From assembly GCF_017220215.1 (NCBI RefSeq), contig NZ_CP071130.1, positions 806,001 to 870,000 of the forward strand: 64,000 nt of DNA. The letters are read 5' to 3'. Both the position numbers and the translations under genes were made by a program. The DNA comes from Caballeronia sp. M1242 (lineage in GTDB: Bacteria > Pseudomonadota > Gammaproteobacteria > Burkholderiales > Burkholderiaceae). Positions within the stretch are counted from its first letter, which is position 1, and each line of letters starts with the position of its first letter. Below the pieces are notes generated by a model, which saw nothing but the letters and a program-made list of their open reading frames with translations, did no database searches and had not been told where the DNA came from. Below are positions 36,729 to 44,645 of the stretch, piece by piece.

Positions 36729-36878
36729 TTCGCGCGGTTGCGAGAGACTATACGCGCGGATGCGCCGCGCTACAACGTCGCCAATATACGGGTTCTCACG
36801 GGGCGAGGCGGCTGGCAAGCGGGGCCTCGGAAGCTCAGCTCAATGCTATTATCGGAAACAAAATTTCCTCGCATCGTG

Positions 36879-37499
36879 ATGACGAACCTTCCCACTCGCC
36901 AGTTGCCCGAGCAGTCCGCCGCCGATCTCGGCCGCCGCGTCAGACAGGCGCGCGTGGCGCAGGACATGACGCTCGACACGGCGAGCCGCTTGTGCGGCGT
37001 GTCGCGCTCGGCGCTCTCGAAGATCGAGAACGGGCTGATGTCGCCCACTTTCGATGTGCTTCAAAAAATCGTGCGCGGCTTGCGCATCGATCTGGGCGAA
37101 CTCTTCGGCAACACGAGCGCGTCGAGCGCGAGCGGACGGCGCGCGCTCACGCGCCGCGATCAGGGCCAGCGCCACGCGTATCGCGGCTATCAGATGGAAC
37201 TGCTCGCCACCGAACTCGCGCACAAGGCGATGCTGCCGTTTCGCATCCGCATCTCCGCGCACACGCTCGACGCCTTCGACGATTGGGGCCGCCACGAAGG
37301 CGAGGAGTTTCTGTATGTGATCAGCGGCAGCGTCTGCCTGTACTCGGAACTCTACGCGCCGACGCATCTGAACGCCGGCGACAGCATCTACTTCGACAGC
37401 CGCACCGGGCACGCGGCGATCTCCACGAGCGAAGAGGACGCCGAAGTGCTGTGGATGGCCACCGGAGGCGGCGTGCCTGCCGCGCCAAATGCTCAGTGA
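36879..37499 (+). CDS. XRE family regulator with C-terminal cupin domain
   Basis: A 206-residue regulator. Residues about 16-72 form a Cro/C1-type helix-turn-helix (TLDTASRLCGVSRSALSKIENG), and residues about 125-195 form a small cupin sensor (EGEEFLYVISGSV ... LNAGDSIYFDSRTGH). Such proteins control amino-acid and amine catabolic genes. It is divergent from the aldehyde dehydrogenase-oxidase pair, its likely target. Start 36879 has no strong binding site; an upstream in-frame ATG at 36843 would add 12 residues. Its 3' end overlaps the convergent P450 gene by 7 bases. Confidence 0.9.
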   Translation: MTNLPTRQLPEQSAADLGRRVRQARVAQDMTLDTASRLCGVSRSALSKIENGLMSPTFDVLQKIVRGLRIDLGELFGNTSASSASGRRALTRRDQGQRHAYRGYQMELLATELAHKAMLPFRIRISAHTLDAFDDWGRHEGEEFLYVISGSVCLYSELYAPTHLNAGDSIYFDSRTGHAAISTSEEDAEVLWMATGGGVPAAPNAQ

Positions 37500-38938
37500 G
37501 ACGCGACGGATCTATCGCGCAATTGAAGCCGCATCGGCATTTCGCTCGGCACCATCGTGAAGGCGCAGACTTCGTGGATGTTCGCCGGATCGGTCGCGAG
37601 CCGCGCGACGAAGTTCGCCGTCAGCATCGACACGACGAGCCGCATTTCCACCGACGCGAGATGCCGCCCCGGACACACGCGCGGTCCGGCGCCAAATTGC
37701 ATCCACGCGCGGGGTTCATGCGTCGGCGCGTCCGAGTCCCCATCTCGCCGACGATCGCGCAGCCAACGCTGCGGGTCGTAGCGCGCGGCGTCGGCGAAAT
37801 GGCGCGCATCGAGCATGGCGGGGCGATTCAGCATGAACATCTTCGTGCCCGCCGGTAAGCGCACGCCGGACAACTGCACGTCTTCCAGCGGCTCGAACGA
37901 CAAATACGGCGCGACCGGATGCAGGCGGCCCGCCTCGGTGCAGACGGCTTCGCACGAATCGAGTTCGCGCATGGCGTCATACGTCGGGCACACGGGCGCG
38001 TCGCCGAGCGCGTGGCGAGCATCGGTGGCCACGCGCGCCTGAAGCGCATCGTCGGTGCCGAGAAACAGCAGCGCCCAGGCAATCGACGTCGCCGTCGTGT
38101 CTTCGCCCGCCACCAGTAGCGTCATCACGTTGGCGGCGACATCGTCGTCGGTGATGTCGGCGCCGGGCGCGTCGCGCAGGGCGAGCATCGCTTCGAGCAG
38201 ATTGCGTGGCTCCTCCTGTGGCTGCATGCGTTCGCGCGCACGGGCCATGAGCGCGCGAATATAGCGATGCACTTCGGCCATCGCGTGTTCAAAGCGGCGG
38301 TCGCGCGGCATCTTCAGATAGCGCCAGTACGCGAAGGGCGCATTCACGCGCGCCATCAGCATCGGCAGAAGAAGCGCGAGGTGCTGCTGGATGAGGTCGC
38401 CTTCCCGTTCCAGCGTGTTCGGATCTTCGCCGAAGGCGAGCGCGCTCGTCGCATCGACGGTGAAGCGCTTCAGGTCCGAAATCATGTCGACGACCCTGCC
38501 CGAGCGCGCCGCCGCTTCCCAGCGCCGCCGCAGCCGGTCGGTGATGGCCGCGAGCGTCGGATAGAACGCCTTGATGTGCGGAATGGAGAGCGCCTGCATG
38601 ACGAGGCGGCGTTGCGGCAGCCACGCCGCGCCTTCCACCGAAAAGAGCCCGTTGCAGCCAAACTCCTTCAACACGGCTTCGATCGGCTCGTAACGCCGGT
38701 AGCGATGTGGCCGCTCGCGCATCACGGCATGGCTCAGTTCGATGTCCGACCACACCGTGACCGGCGTGCGGCCGAGCCGGAACACGTACGGCGTGCCGAG
38801 CTCGGCGGCCCAGCGTTCGAGCGTCAGATGATGCGTCGCGGGCGGCAGCTGATGCAGATTGCCGATGAGCGGCAGACCGCGCGGCGACGGCAAGTCGTGG
38901 ACTTCACGCGCGGGAGCGATGGCGGTCGCGACTGACAT
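37493..38938 (-). CDS. Cytochrome P450
   Basis: A 481-residue heme monooxygenase. The I-helix oxygen-binding motif is AGEDTTATS, the K-helix ExxR is EAGR in CTEAGRLHP, and the heme loop FGAGPRVCPGRHLA carries the axial Cys. There is no membrane anchor; the N-terminal DLPSPRGLPLIGNLHQL is the usual Pro-rich entry. The length and GEDTT pattern resemble the CYP102-like/eukaryotic-type group more than short bacterial P450s. No ferredoxin or reductase gene is adjacent, so redox partners must come from elsewhere. Substrate is unknown. GAGG precedes the ATG at 38938. Confidence 0.93.
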   Translation of the reverse strand: MSVATAIAPAREVHDLPSPRGLPLIGNLHQLPPATHHLTLERWAAELGTPYVFRLGRTPVTVWSDIELSHAVMRERPHRYRRYEPIEAVLKEFGCNGLFSVEGAAWLPQRRLVMQALSIPHIKAFYPTLAAITDRLRRRWEAAARSGRVVDMISDLKRFTVDATSALAFGEDPNTLEREGDLIQQHLALLLPMLMARVNAPFAYWRYLKMPRDRRFEHAMAEVHRYIRALMARARERMQPQEEPRNLLEAMLALRDAPGADITDDDVAANVMTLLVAGEDTTATSIAWALLFLGTDDALQARVATDARHALGDAPVCPTYDAMRELDSCEAVCTEAGRLHPVAPYLSFEPLEDVQLSGVRLPAGTKMFMLNRPAMLDARHFADAARYDPQRWLRDRRRDGDSDAPTHEPRAWMQFGAGPRVCPGRHLASVEMRLVVSMLTANFVARLATDPANIHEVCAFTMVPSEMPMRLQLRDRSVASH

Positions 38939-39268
38939 GATCGGCCTCGGAAGGGGCTTGATCTGCAAAGGATAGTGCAGGGTTAGCGGATAGAGGTCGT
39001 GTGCTGCTCTGCGTTCGCGCGTGTCGTCATCGTCGCGCACTGCGCAGAGGGCGTCAGCGGCTCGGCCGCCTGCCTGCTTTTGCAGACGCGGTTTTCTGCG
39101 TGTGTATTCCTCTTTTAACTAAGCGGAGGCGCAGCGGTTCGACCGTTAGTTGCTTCTCACGATGGACTTCATTGAAGCCCTTTTCAATCTCCACTACAGT
39201 TCGCCATCCACGCATTTTTCACATCGACGCACGCGCTTCCCCGCGCGTCCAACGGAGAGACCCGACGC

Positions 39269-40096
39269 ATGGCGCACGACACATCCTTTTCCGCATCGCT
39301 CGATGCGGGCCTGAGCGGCGCGACCCGCGTGTATTTCATCGTCGGCGATCCGATCGCGCAGGTGCGCTCGCCCTCCGGCGTCACGGCGGCGATGCGCGCG
39401 GCCGGCCGCGACGCGATCGTCGTTCCCGCGCATGTCGCGCCGGGCGATCTCGACGCCTTCTTCGCCGGCGTGACGCCGATGCAGAACGTCGACGGCATCA
39501 TCATCACGGTGCCGCACAAGTTCAGCGCCGCGCGTTACTGCCGCACGCTCACCGACGAGTCGACGTTCCTGGGCGCGACCAACATGCTCCGACGCAATGC
39601 CGACGGTGCGTGGCACGGCGGCATGTCCGACGGCGTCGGCATGGTCGCCGCGCTCGCGGACGCAGGCTGCGAGCCGGCTGGCAAGCGCGCGTTGTTGATC
39701 GGCGCGGGCGGCGCGGGCTCGGCCATCGGTCACGCGCTGATCGAGGCCGGCGTGGCGTCGCTCGCCATTCGGGATTTCGATGCCAAGCGCACCGGCGCGC
39801 TCGTCTCGCGGCTCGCATCGCTGGGACGCGGCGCAGTGAGCATCGCCGATGACGGCGACGCGGCGACACACGACATCGTCGTGAACGCGTCGCCAGCCGG
39901 CATGCGGGCAGGCGATCCGCTGCCCTTCGACGTATCGCGCCTTCCCGCGACCACGTTCGTCGGCGATGTCGTCACCAAGCCGCCCATCACGCCGTTTATC
40001 GAAGCCGCCCGAGCTCGCGGGTGTCCGACCGTCACGGGCACGCAGATGTTCGGCCGCGTCTGCGACGCCATCGTGGACTTCCTGTTGCGCGATTGA
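39269..40096 (+). CDS. Shikimate/quinate 5-dehydrogenase family protein
   Basis: A 275-residue NAD(P)-dependent oxidoreductase homologous to AroE. Substrate-binding and catalytic segments are VGDPIAQVRSP near residue 25, ITVPHKFSA with the catalytic Lys, and SDGVGM. The Rossmann loop is LIGAGGAGSAIGHAL, and the family tail is VVTKPPITPFIEAARARGC. It deviates from canonical AroE at the NTDGxG motif, so it is probably one of the AroE-like paralogues (quinate, or an unknown cyclitol) rather than the housekeeping enzyme. GGAGAG precedes the start. A good terminator follows at 40216-40242. Confidence 0.85.
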   Translation: MAHDTSFSASLDAGLSGATRVYFIVGDPIAQVRSPSGVTAAMRAAGRDAIVVPAHVAPGDLDAFFAGVTPMQNVDGIIITVPHKFSAARYCRTLTDESTFLGATNMLRRNADGAWHGGMSDGVGMVAALADAGCEPAGKRALLIGAGGAGSAIGHALIEAGVASLAIRDFDAKRTGALVSRLASLGRGAVSIADDGDAATHDIVVNASPAGMRAGDPLPFDVSRLPATTFVGDVVTKPPITPFIEAARARGCPTVTGTQMFGRVCDAIVDFLLRD

Positions 40097-40215
40097 ATCG
40101 GCGGCTGGCGGAATCGGAGGAGTCTGGTTCAAATAGGCACGGCGCTGCTGCACCATACCGCGGCGCGCGCGCCTCCCTCAGCCGCGCATGCCGGCTGCCG
40201 TCGATACATCGGCTC

Positions 40216-40242
40216 GCCGCCCTTTTCGGGCGGCATTTTTTT
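40216..40242 (+). terminator. Rho-independent terminator after the AroE-like gene
   Basis: The stem GCCGCCC / GGGCGGC with loop TTTTC is followed by ATTTTTTT. Confidence 0.9.
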
Positions 40243-40308
40243 GTCCGATGCTTCGCGGCTCTTGCGGCACAGACGCTCGACGTCGAACGGAGGGTTTTCA
40301 GAAGCTCA

Positions 40309-40785
40309 ATGAAGGCTCCAATGAAATTGTATCAACGCATCGTCAAATGCCCGGCGCTGACTGGCGTCGCCGTCGTCGCATGCGCGCTGCTCGCGGCGTG
40401 CGCAAGCGGTCCGGGCGCATCCGGCGCGCTTCCCGCCGACGCCCGGCTCGCCAACGCGCGCATCGCGGACAAGCAGTATCTGACCACGGTGGCGACCGGC
40501 GCGGCGTCGTCGTCGGGGCCGGCGGTGAGCGTCGGCGGCGGCGGCGTGGGCGGAAGCGGCTGGAGCGGTATCGGCGCGGGCGCGGGACTCAACTTCGATC
40601 TGACGAGCCTCTTCGACAAGACGCCGGAGCAAACCGCGAAGGTGTATCGCTACGGCGTACAGACCCGCGACGGCGCGAAGCGGGAAATCGACAGCACGCT
40701 CGATGTGCAACCCGGCGCCTGCGTCACGACGATCGATTCGGCGCAGCCCGGCTATCCGCGTCTGATGTCGTCGAACGAGTGCTGA
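40309..40785 (+). CDS. Hypothetical lipoprotein, 158 residues
   Basis: An exported lipoprotein with a signal peptide ending in lipobox LLAAC (Cys31). The mature part has a Gly-rich linker (VGGGGVGGSGWSGIGAGAG) and a C-terminal segment PEQTAKVYRYGVQTRDGAKREID that may fold as a small beta domain. No recognised function. The start at 40309 is the first Met in a pair (MKAPMK); GGAGGG lies 14 bases upstream, farther than ideal. A Rho-independent terminator lies 200 bases downstream. Confidence 0.72.
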   Translation: MKAPMKLYQRIVKCPALTGVAVVACALLAACASGPGASGALPADARLANARIADKQYLTTVATGAASSSGPAVSVGGGGVGGSGWSGIGAGAGLNFDLTSLFDKTPEQTAKVYRYGVQTRDGAKREIDSTLDVQPGACVTTIDSAQPGYPRLMSSNEC

Positions 40786-40984
40786 TTCGCGTCTAACGCA
40801 ATCAGCTTCGGCGACGGACACCGATAGAAATGCGCGGATCGCCATAATCCCGCCAACGCGAAACTCAGTGCTACCAAATGCCGGTTGAGTCGGCCATCCG
40901 GCCTTGCGATACTCACCTGCATCCAGTTGTCTCCTCACGCGTCCGTTCCCCCATTCGGGACAGTCTCGCAACGGACGCGCTCTC

Positions 40985-41011
40985 GCCGCCTACCCCGGGC
41001 GGCTTTTTTTT
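40985..41011 (+). terminator. Rho-independent terminator (rightward)
   Basis: GCCGCC, a 7-base loop and GGCGGC, followed by eight T. Confidence 0.85.
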
Positions 41012-41022
41012 GGCCAGCGCAA

Positions 41023-41054
41023 CGAAAACGGGCGGCGTTCAACAAACGCCGCCC
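41023..41054 (-). terminator. Terminator-like hairpin of the leftward lipoprotein gene
   Basis: A perfect 10-bp stem GGGCGGCGTT / AACGCCGCCC with a 5-base loop at 41030-41054, followed on the minus strand by GTTTTCGTT. It lies 50 bases beyond the stop codon at 41105. Confidence 0.65.
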
Positions 41055-41080
41055 GCCTGTCTCGCCGCCGTTTCCGGCGA

Positions 41081-41108
41081 CGCTTACCGCTTACCGCTCA
41101 TCGCTTAT
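41081..41108. repeat. Tandem heptamers overlapping a stop codon
   Basis: CGCTTAC, CGCTTAC, CGCTCAT, CGCTTAT on the plus strand. Read on the minus strand they give TAA, TGA, TAA, TAA spaced by 7 bases, which places a stop codon in each of the three frames right at the end of the lipoprotein gene. Confidence 0.65.
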
Positions 41109-42310
41109 TGCGGCTCATACCACGAGTACGTGGGGAGGGAGCTGACCGGCGAGCCGATCTGGAAAGTGATATCGCGATGCGAGGTCAGCACGATGTCGCG
41201 CGGATCGCCGAGGTATCGCCGGACGTCGCCGTTGTCGTTGATATAGACGACGACGTTGCCCTGGACGCCCGCGACGTTCGTCGTCGTCAGCGGCTGGCCC
41301 CAGATGTCGAAGAACTGCCCGAGCGTATAGGTCTTCACGTTCGGCGTCTCGATATGGATGATGCCGGTCTGGTCATGCGTGTGCATCTCATAGTTGCAGC
41401 TTCCCGGAATGCCGACCTGCTTCGGGAATTGCAGCCACTGACCGTCCTTGATGATCGCGACGTGCGCGTGGACGTGGAACGTCTCCGCCATGCCCGCGCC
41501 GCAGACGATGCCGTCGATGGTCGAGCCCGTCGCCGTGCCGCCCACCGGCCAGGCAGCCGTGTCGCCGACGACGCCGCCATACACTAGCGTGACCGGGTTA
41601 GTGTTGAACGCGGGCGGATCGATCCACGTGTAGGTGGGGATCTGCGCGGGCGGCGTGCCGATGGCAAGCGTCACTTCGCCGTGCTGCGGCAGGACGAGAC
41701 TGGCGAGATCGCCCGTGTACTTCTGAAGCGCGCCGCCCGTGTTCACCCACGCGGTGACCGTCCCGGTGAGCCCCGCCACGTTGGTCGACGAAAGCGGCTG
41801 CCCCCACACGGCGAAGAACTGGCCGAGCGTGTACGACGCATTGCTCGTTTCGTCCATGCGGATCTTGCCGGTGTTGTCGTCGGTATGCACCGGATAGACG
41901 CAGCCCGTCTGCAACGCCAGGCTCGGCGCGACAGTGCCGATACCCGCGGGCAGCGCCAGCTGTTTGCCGTTCTGATAGATGGACAGATGCGAGTAGCTGT
42001 ACGTATTGCCCGCGACCGCGCAGTTGAGGCTGCTCACCTGCTGGCCCGTGCCGCCGCTCGCGGTCGAGCCGCTTGCCCATTGCGCCGCGCCGATCGCGGT
42101 GCCGTCGACCACTTGCGTCGCTGCCGCGAGGGTCGGCGTCACCGTAGTGGAACCGCTCGGCGTACTTGCGCCCGAGCCGCTGCCTGTCGTCGTGGTCGTG
42201 CCCGTTCCGTTCGAACTGGTTCCACCGCCACCGCCGCCGCAACCGGCCAGTAAAACTAACGCGGCTGCCGAAGCGAGCGCGCCAATCCAACGAGTATGTT
42301 TTCCTTCCAT
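41105..42310 (-). CDS. Lipoprotein with two copies of a repeated module
   Basis: A 401-residue lipoprotein. The signal peptide ends LLAGC (Cys24), followed by poly-Gly and a Thr/Ser/Gly linker to about residue 60. The rest has two homologous modules. Each contains an AxWGQPL unit: YTLGQFFAVWGQPLSSTNVAG in the first and YTLGQFFDIWGQPLTTTNVAG in the second (each given here as its motif only). Each is preceded by a His-containing HTDDNTGKI or HTHDQTGII segment that could bind metal. No named function is known to me. GGAG upstream supports the start at 42310. A heptamer array overlaps its TAA. Confidence 0.8.
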   Translation of the reverse strand: MEGKHTRWIGALASAAALVLLAGCGGGGGGTSSNGTGTTTTTGSGSGASTPSGSTTVTPTLAAATQVVDGTAIGAAQWASGSTASGGTGQQVSSLNCAVAGNTYSYSHLSIYQNGKQLALPAGIGTVAPSLALQTGCVYPVHTDDNTGKIRMDETSNASYTLGQFFAVWGQPLSSTNVAGLTGTVTAWVNTGGALQKYTGDLASLVLPQHGEVTLAIGTPPAQIPTYTWIDPPAFNTNPVTLVYGGVVGDTAAWPVGGTATGSTIDGIVCGAGMAETFHVHAHVAIIKDGQWLQFPKQVGIPGSCNYEMHTHDQTGIIHIETPNVKTYTLGQFFDIWGQPLTTTNVAGVQGNVVVYINDNGDVRRYLGDPRDIVLTSHRDITFQIGSPVSSLPTYSWYEPQ

Positions 42311-42884
42311 GTCTCAACTCCGCCTATCGTTAAATAAATTCGTTGCGGCATGCGCTTTCAGGCGCACAACGCTCCGCGATGGCATGCGCATGCATGCCTT
42401 CTGCGTGAATCGAGCATCAACAAAACGTCGCGCGCGACATGAGACCGGGCGAAACGTGTGTTTCGCTCGGAGGCGCTGGTCTCATGCGCGCAAGTTTTGC
42501 CTATATGGCTTTTGCATGCGGTCGAATAAGCCCGACACATGCACTGGCCACAGAATCACGCCTTGAAGGGCGCTATTTGTAGTGGCTCAAGGAATCTGAG
42601 CAATAGAAAAACGTCTACCTGCGAATCGGGTAAATCGCTGGTGAAACGAAGCGTAACGTTCAAGCCTATTTGCCGCAAGTGAATTTGTCGGGCTTTTGAA
42701 CGAGCGTGGTTATCGCGCAGCTATTAATCATTCAAATGACGAGACAAAAAGATTTGGGAAGACAAAACAAAGTATTAATCCGCAATGTCGCGGCTAACGC
42801 CAATTGACACTCACTGGCGCCGCGTGAAAGCATCCACGCGCATTGCCTCGCGCAAACCGCGCCGCTCTCTATCGGAGTGCTCAC
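42311..42884. other. Long divergent intergenic region with hairpin
   Basis: These 574 bases separate the lipoprotein gene (leftward) from the VOC-like gene (rightward). The centre holds a large inverted-repeat structure (42421-42499, listed separately). The right half (42580-42790) is AT-rich. No protein gene is supported. Confidence 0.55.
42421..42499. repeat. Long three-part hairpin, possible structured RNA
   Basis: Nested inverted repeats: an outer CAAAAC / GTTTTG (42421-42426 and 42494-42499), a middle CATGAGACC / GGTCTCATG (42438-42446 and 42478-42486), and an inner perfect stem CGAAAC-GTGT-GTTTCG (42450-42465). All three share one axis. A CGCG-rich interval lies between the outer and middle stems. 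It could be a small RNA, a leader structure or a protein-binding cruciform. Confidence 0.5.
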
Positions 42885-43364
42885 ATGATTTTTCACGCGT
42901 CCATTCCCGCCCGCGACCCGAAGCACGTCGCGCACGTGCTCGCCGAACTATGGGACGGCTTTGCCGCGCCCTTCTCTCCATTTCCCGATGCCTGGATGGC
43001 CGTTGCGGGCGACGAGCGCGGCAGCATCATCGAGGTTTATCCGAGCGATCGCGTGATTACGCCCGGCGGCGGACACGAAACCAGCGTGAGTTACGGCGCG
43101 GGCACGGTCGAGCGGCCGCAATACAGCGCGTTCCATATGGCTATCGCGACGCAGCGCAGCGCCGCCGACGTGCTGGCGATCGGCGAGCGCGAAGGCTGGC
43201 GTGCCGTGCGTTGCACACGCGGCGACCATTTCTTCGACGTGATCGAGTTCTGGATCGAGAACGCCACGATGCTCGAATTCCTCACGCCCGAGATGCAGGC
43301 CGAGTATCTGGCGTTCGCCACGCCCGAGAATTTCAGGGCGATGGCGGCAGCGGCTGCCGCCTGA
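42885..43364 (+). CDS. Hypothetical protein, VOC/glyoxalase-like
   Basis: A 159-residue soluble protein starting MIFHASIPARDPKHVAHVLAEL (shortened here), with SIIEVYPSDRVITPG and FHMAIATQRSAADVLAI segments that resemble the beta-alpha-beta modules of vicinal-oxygen-chelate proteins. Metal-ligand positions are not clear. The start at 42885 has CGGAG upstream; an earlier in-frame Met is less likely. It converges on pdxY with 3 bases between stops. Function is unknown. Confidence 0.68.
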   Translation: MIFHASIPARDPKHVAHVLAELWDGFAAPFSPFPDAWMAVAGDERGSIIEVYPSDRVITPGGGHETSVSYGAGTVERPQYSAFHMAIATQRSAADVLAIGEREGWRAVRCTRGDHFFDVIEFWIENATMLEFLTPEMQAEYLAFATPENFRAMAAAAAA

Positions 43365-43367
43365 TCT

Positions 43368-44249
43368 TCAGCGGGCGGCGGCGGGCGCGTTACCGGTCAC
43401 ACGAATGGCGGGAAAGCGGTCGGTCGGTTTCGCGATCTCGTCTTGCGACGCCACGATCTCCAGCTCGTAGCGGCCCGCCTCGTAGGTGGCCTTCACCACG
43501 GCGTTGACGGCCGCGAGCGTATGTTCGAGCGCGTTGCGCAGCGAATCGCCGAGCAGCGTGCGCGCGACGAACACCGCGCTCGTGAGATCGCCCACGCCGA
43601 CCGGCTGCCGCGCAAACGGATACAGCGGTCGCTGAACGAACCACGCTTCATGCGGACTGACGGCGAGCATGTTGAACGTATCGGCGCGGCTGTTGCGATC
43701 CAGCAGATGCTTCACGAGGACGACGCGCGGCCCACGCGCGATGACTTCGCGGCAGGCATCGACCGCTTCCTCGACGGTCTCGATGGTCCGCCCCGTGAGC
43801 TTCTGAAGCTCGTTGTGATTGGGCATGATCGCATCGGCGACTTCGGGCATCGTCGTGACGAGGAAATCTTCGATGCCGGGCGCGACCGTGCAGCCGCCTT
43901 CCACGCCCATCACCGGATCGCAGAAGTAAAGCGCGCGCGGATTCACCGCCTTCACCATCTTCACGATCTCGACGACGGCGCGGCCCTGTTCCGTCGCGCC
44001 GAGATACCCGGAGAGCACCGCGTTGCAGCGCGCGAGCACGCCGATCGCGCCGATGCCTTCGATCACGCTTTGCAGTTCCTCGGCATCCACCACGCCGCCG
44101 GTCCAGCGGCCGTATTGCGTGTGATTGGAAAACTGCACCGTGTTGAGCGGCCAGACGTTGACGCCGAGCCGCCGCATGGGAAAGACCGCCGCGCTGTTGC
44201 CCGCATGCCCGAACACGACGTGCGACTGGATACTCAGGACATTGTTCAT
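43368..44249 (-). CDS. pdxY: Pyridoxal kinase
   Basis: A 293-residue ribokinase-fold kinase that phosphorylates pyridoxal (and related vitamers) in the vitamin B6 salvage pathway. Evidence: [20 protein letters not shown] at the N-terminus, the [11 protein letters not shown] loop, [11 protein letters not shown], and the [10 protein letters not shown] motif with the catalytic Asp. Typical length. The upstream site is weak (CGGAAA). It is divergent from glgC across a 396-base gap. Confidence 0.94.
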   Translation of the reverse strand: MNNVLSIQSHVVFGHAGNSAAVFPMRRLGVNVWPLNTVQFSNHTQYGRWTGGVVDAEELQSVIEGIGAIGVLARCNAVLSGYLGATEQGRAVVEIVKMVKAVNPRALYFCDPVMGVEGGCTVAPGIEDFLVTTMPEVADAIMPNHNELQKLTGRTIETVEEAVDACREVIARGPRVVLVKHLLDRNSRADTFNMLAVSPHEAWFVQRPLYPFARQPVGVGDLTSAVFVARTLLGDSLRNALEHTLAAVNAVVKATYEAGRYELEIVASQDEIAKPTDRFPAIRVTGNAPAAAR

Positions 44250-44431
44250 GTTGTCATTTCCGGGATTGCGTGAGAGCGGTCAGGATGGATCGGCGGTACG
44301 TTCTGTATTGTGCCGCCCCAACGCCCCGCGCGGCATCGCGTGCTCGTTATAAATTGCGGCGCCGCATTTTGTCCAGTCGCGCGCATGCAACAGCGCCGCC
44401 GCGTCACACCCCGCGCTTCGCGACACGCGCT

Positions 44432-44448
44432 CTGGCATGTGCCTTGCT
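44432..44448 (+). promoter_or_regulatory. Strong sigma-54 (-24/-12) promoter candidate for glgC
   Basis: CTGGCATG-TGCC-TTGCT matches the RpoN consensus YTGGCACG-N4-TTGCW at all but one position, with exact GG-N10-GC spacing (GG 44434-44435, GC 44446-44447). The expected start is near 44459, giving a leader of about 187 bases before glgC. Confidence 0.65.
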
Positions 44449-44485
44449 CAGTGCGCTCGACGACCAATGCCTGCCGGCAACAAAA

Positions 44486-44517
44486 ATTCGAACGCCAGCC
44501 CCGCAGGATTCGAACGC
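44486..44517. repeat. Two direct repeats in the glgC leader region
   Basis: ATTCGAACGC occurs at 44486-44495 and again at 44508-44517. Each contains the palindrome TTCGAA. The 22-base period puts both on the same DNA face, as for a dimeric regulator. Confidence 0.5.
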
Positions 44518-44645
44518 GCGCCGATAATGCTACGAACATCAACGCGCGCACCGCCCGACGCAGCGGCCGCCAAACCCTCGAGGATCGAAGCACCGCCTAG
44601 CATCCACACGACATCAACAGACGCAGGTCAAAATCAGGAGCCGAC

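Larger units (their letters stand above)
40786..41104. other. Intergenic region with convergent terminators
   Basis: A 319-base gap between two convergent lipoprotein genes. It contains two stem-loops (listed separately) and ends in a heptamer array that overlaps the stop of the leftward gene. No gene is seen. Confidence 0.6.
44250..44645. other. Divergent regulatory region between pdxY and glgC
   Basis: A 396-base gap with no gene. It holds a strong sigma-54-type promoter at 44432-44448 facing glgC, and two direct repeats ATTCGAACGC at 44486-44495 and 44508-44517, spaced 22 bases (about two helical turns) apart. Confidence 0.6.

Noticed and set aside
44486..44530. tRNA-like GGATTCGAAC segment in the glgC leader
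   Set aside because: No acceptor, anticodon or D arms can be formed around it; better explained by the ATTCGAACGC direct repeat.
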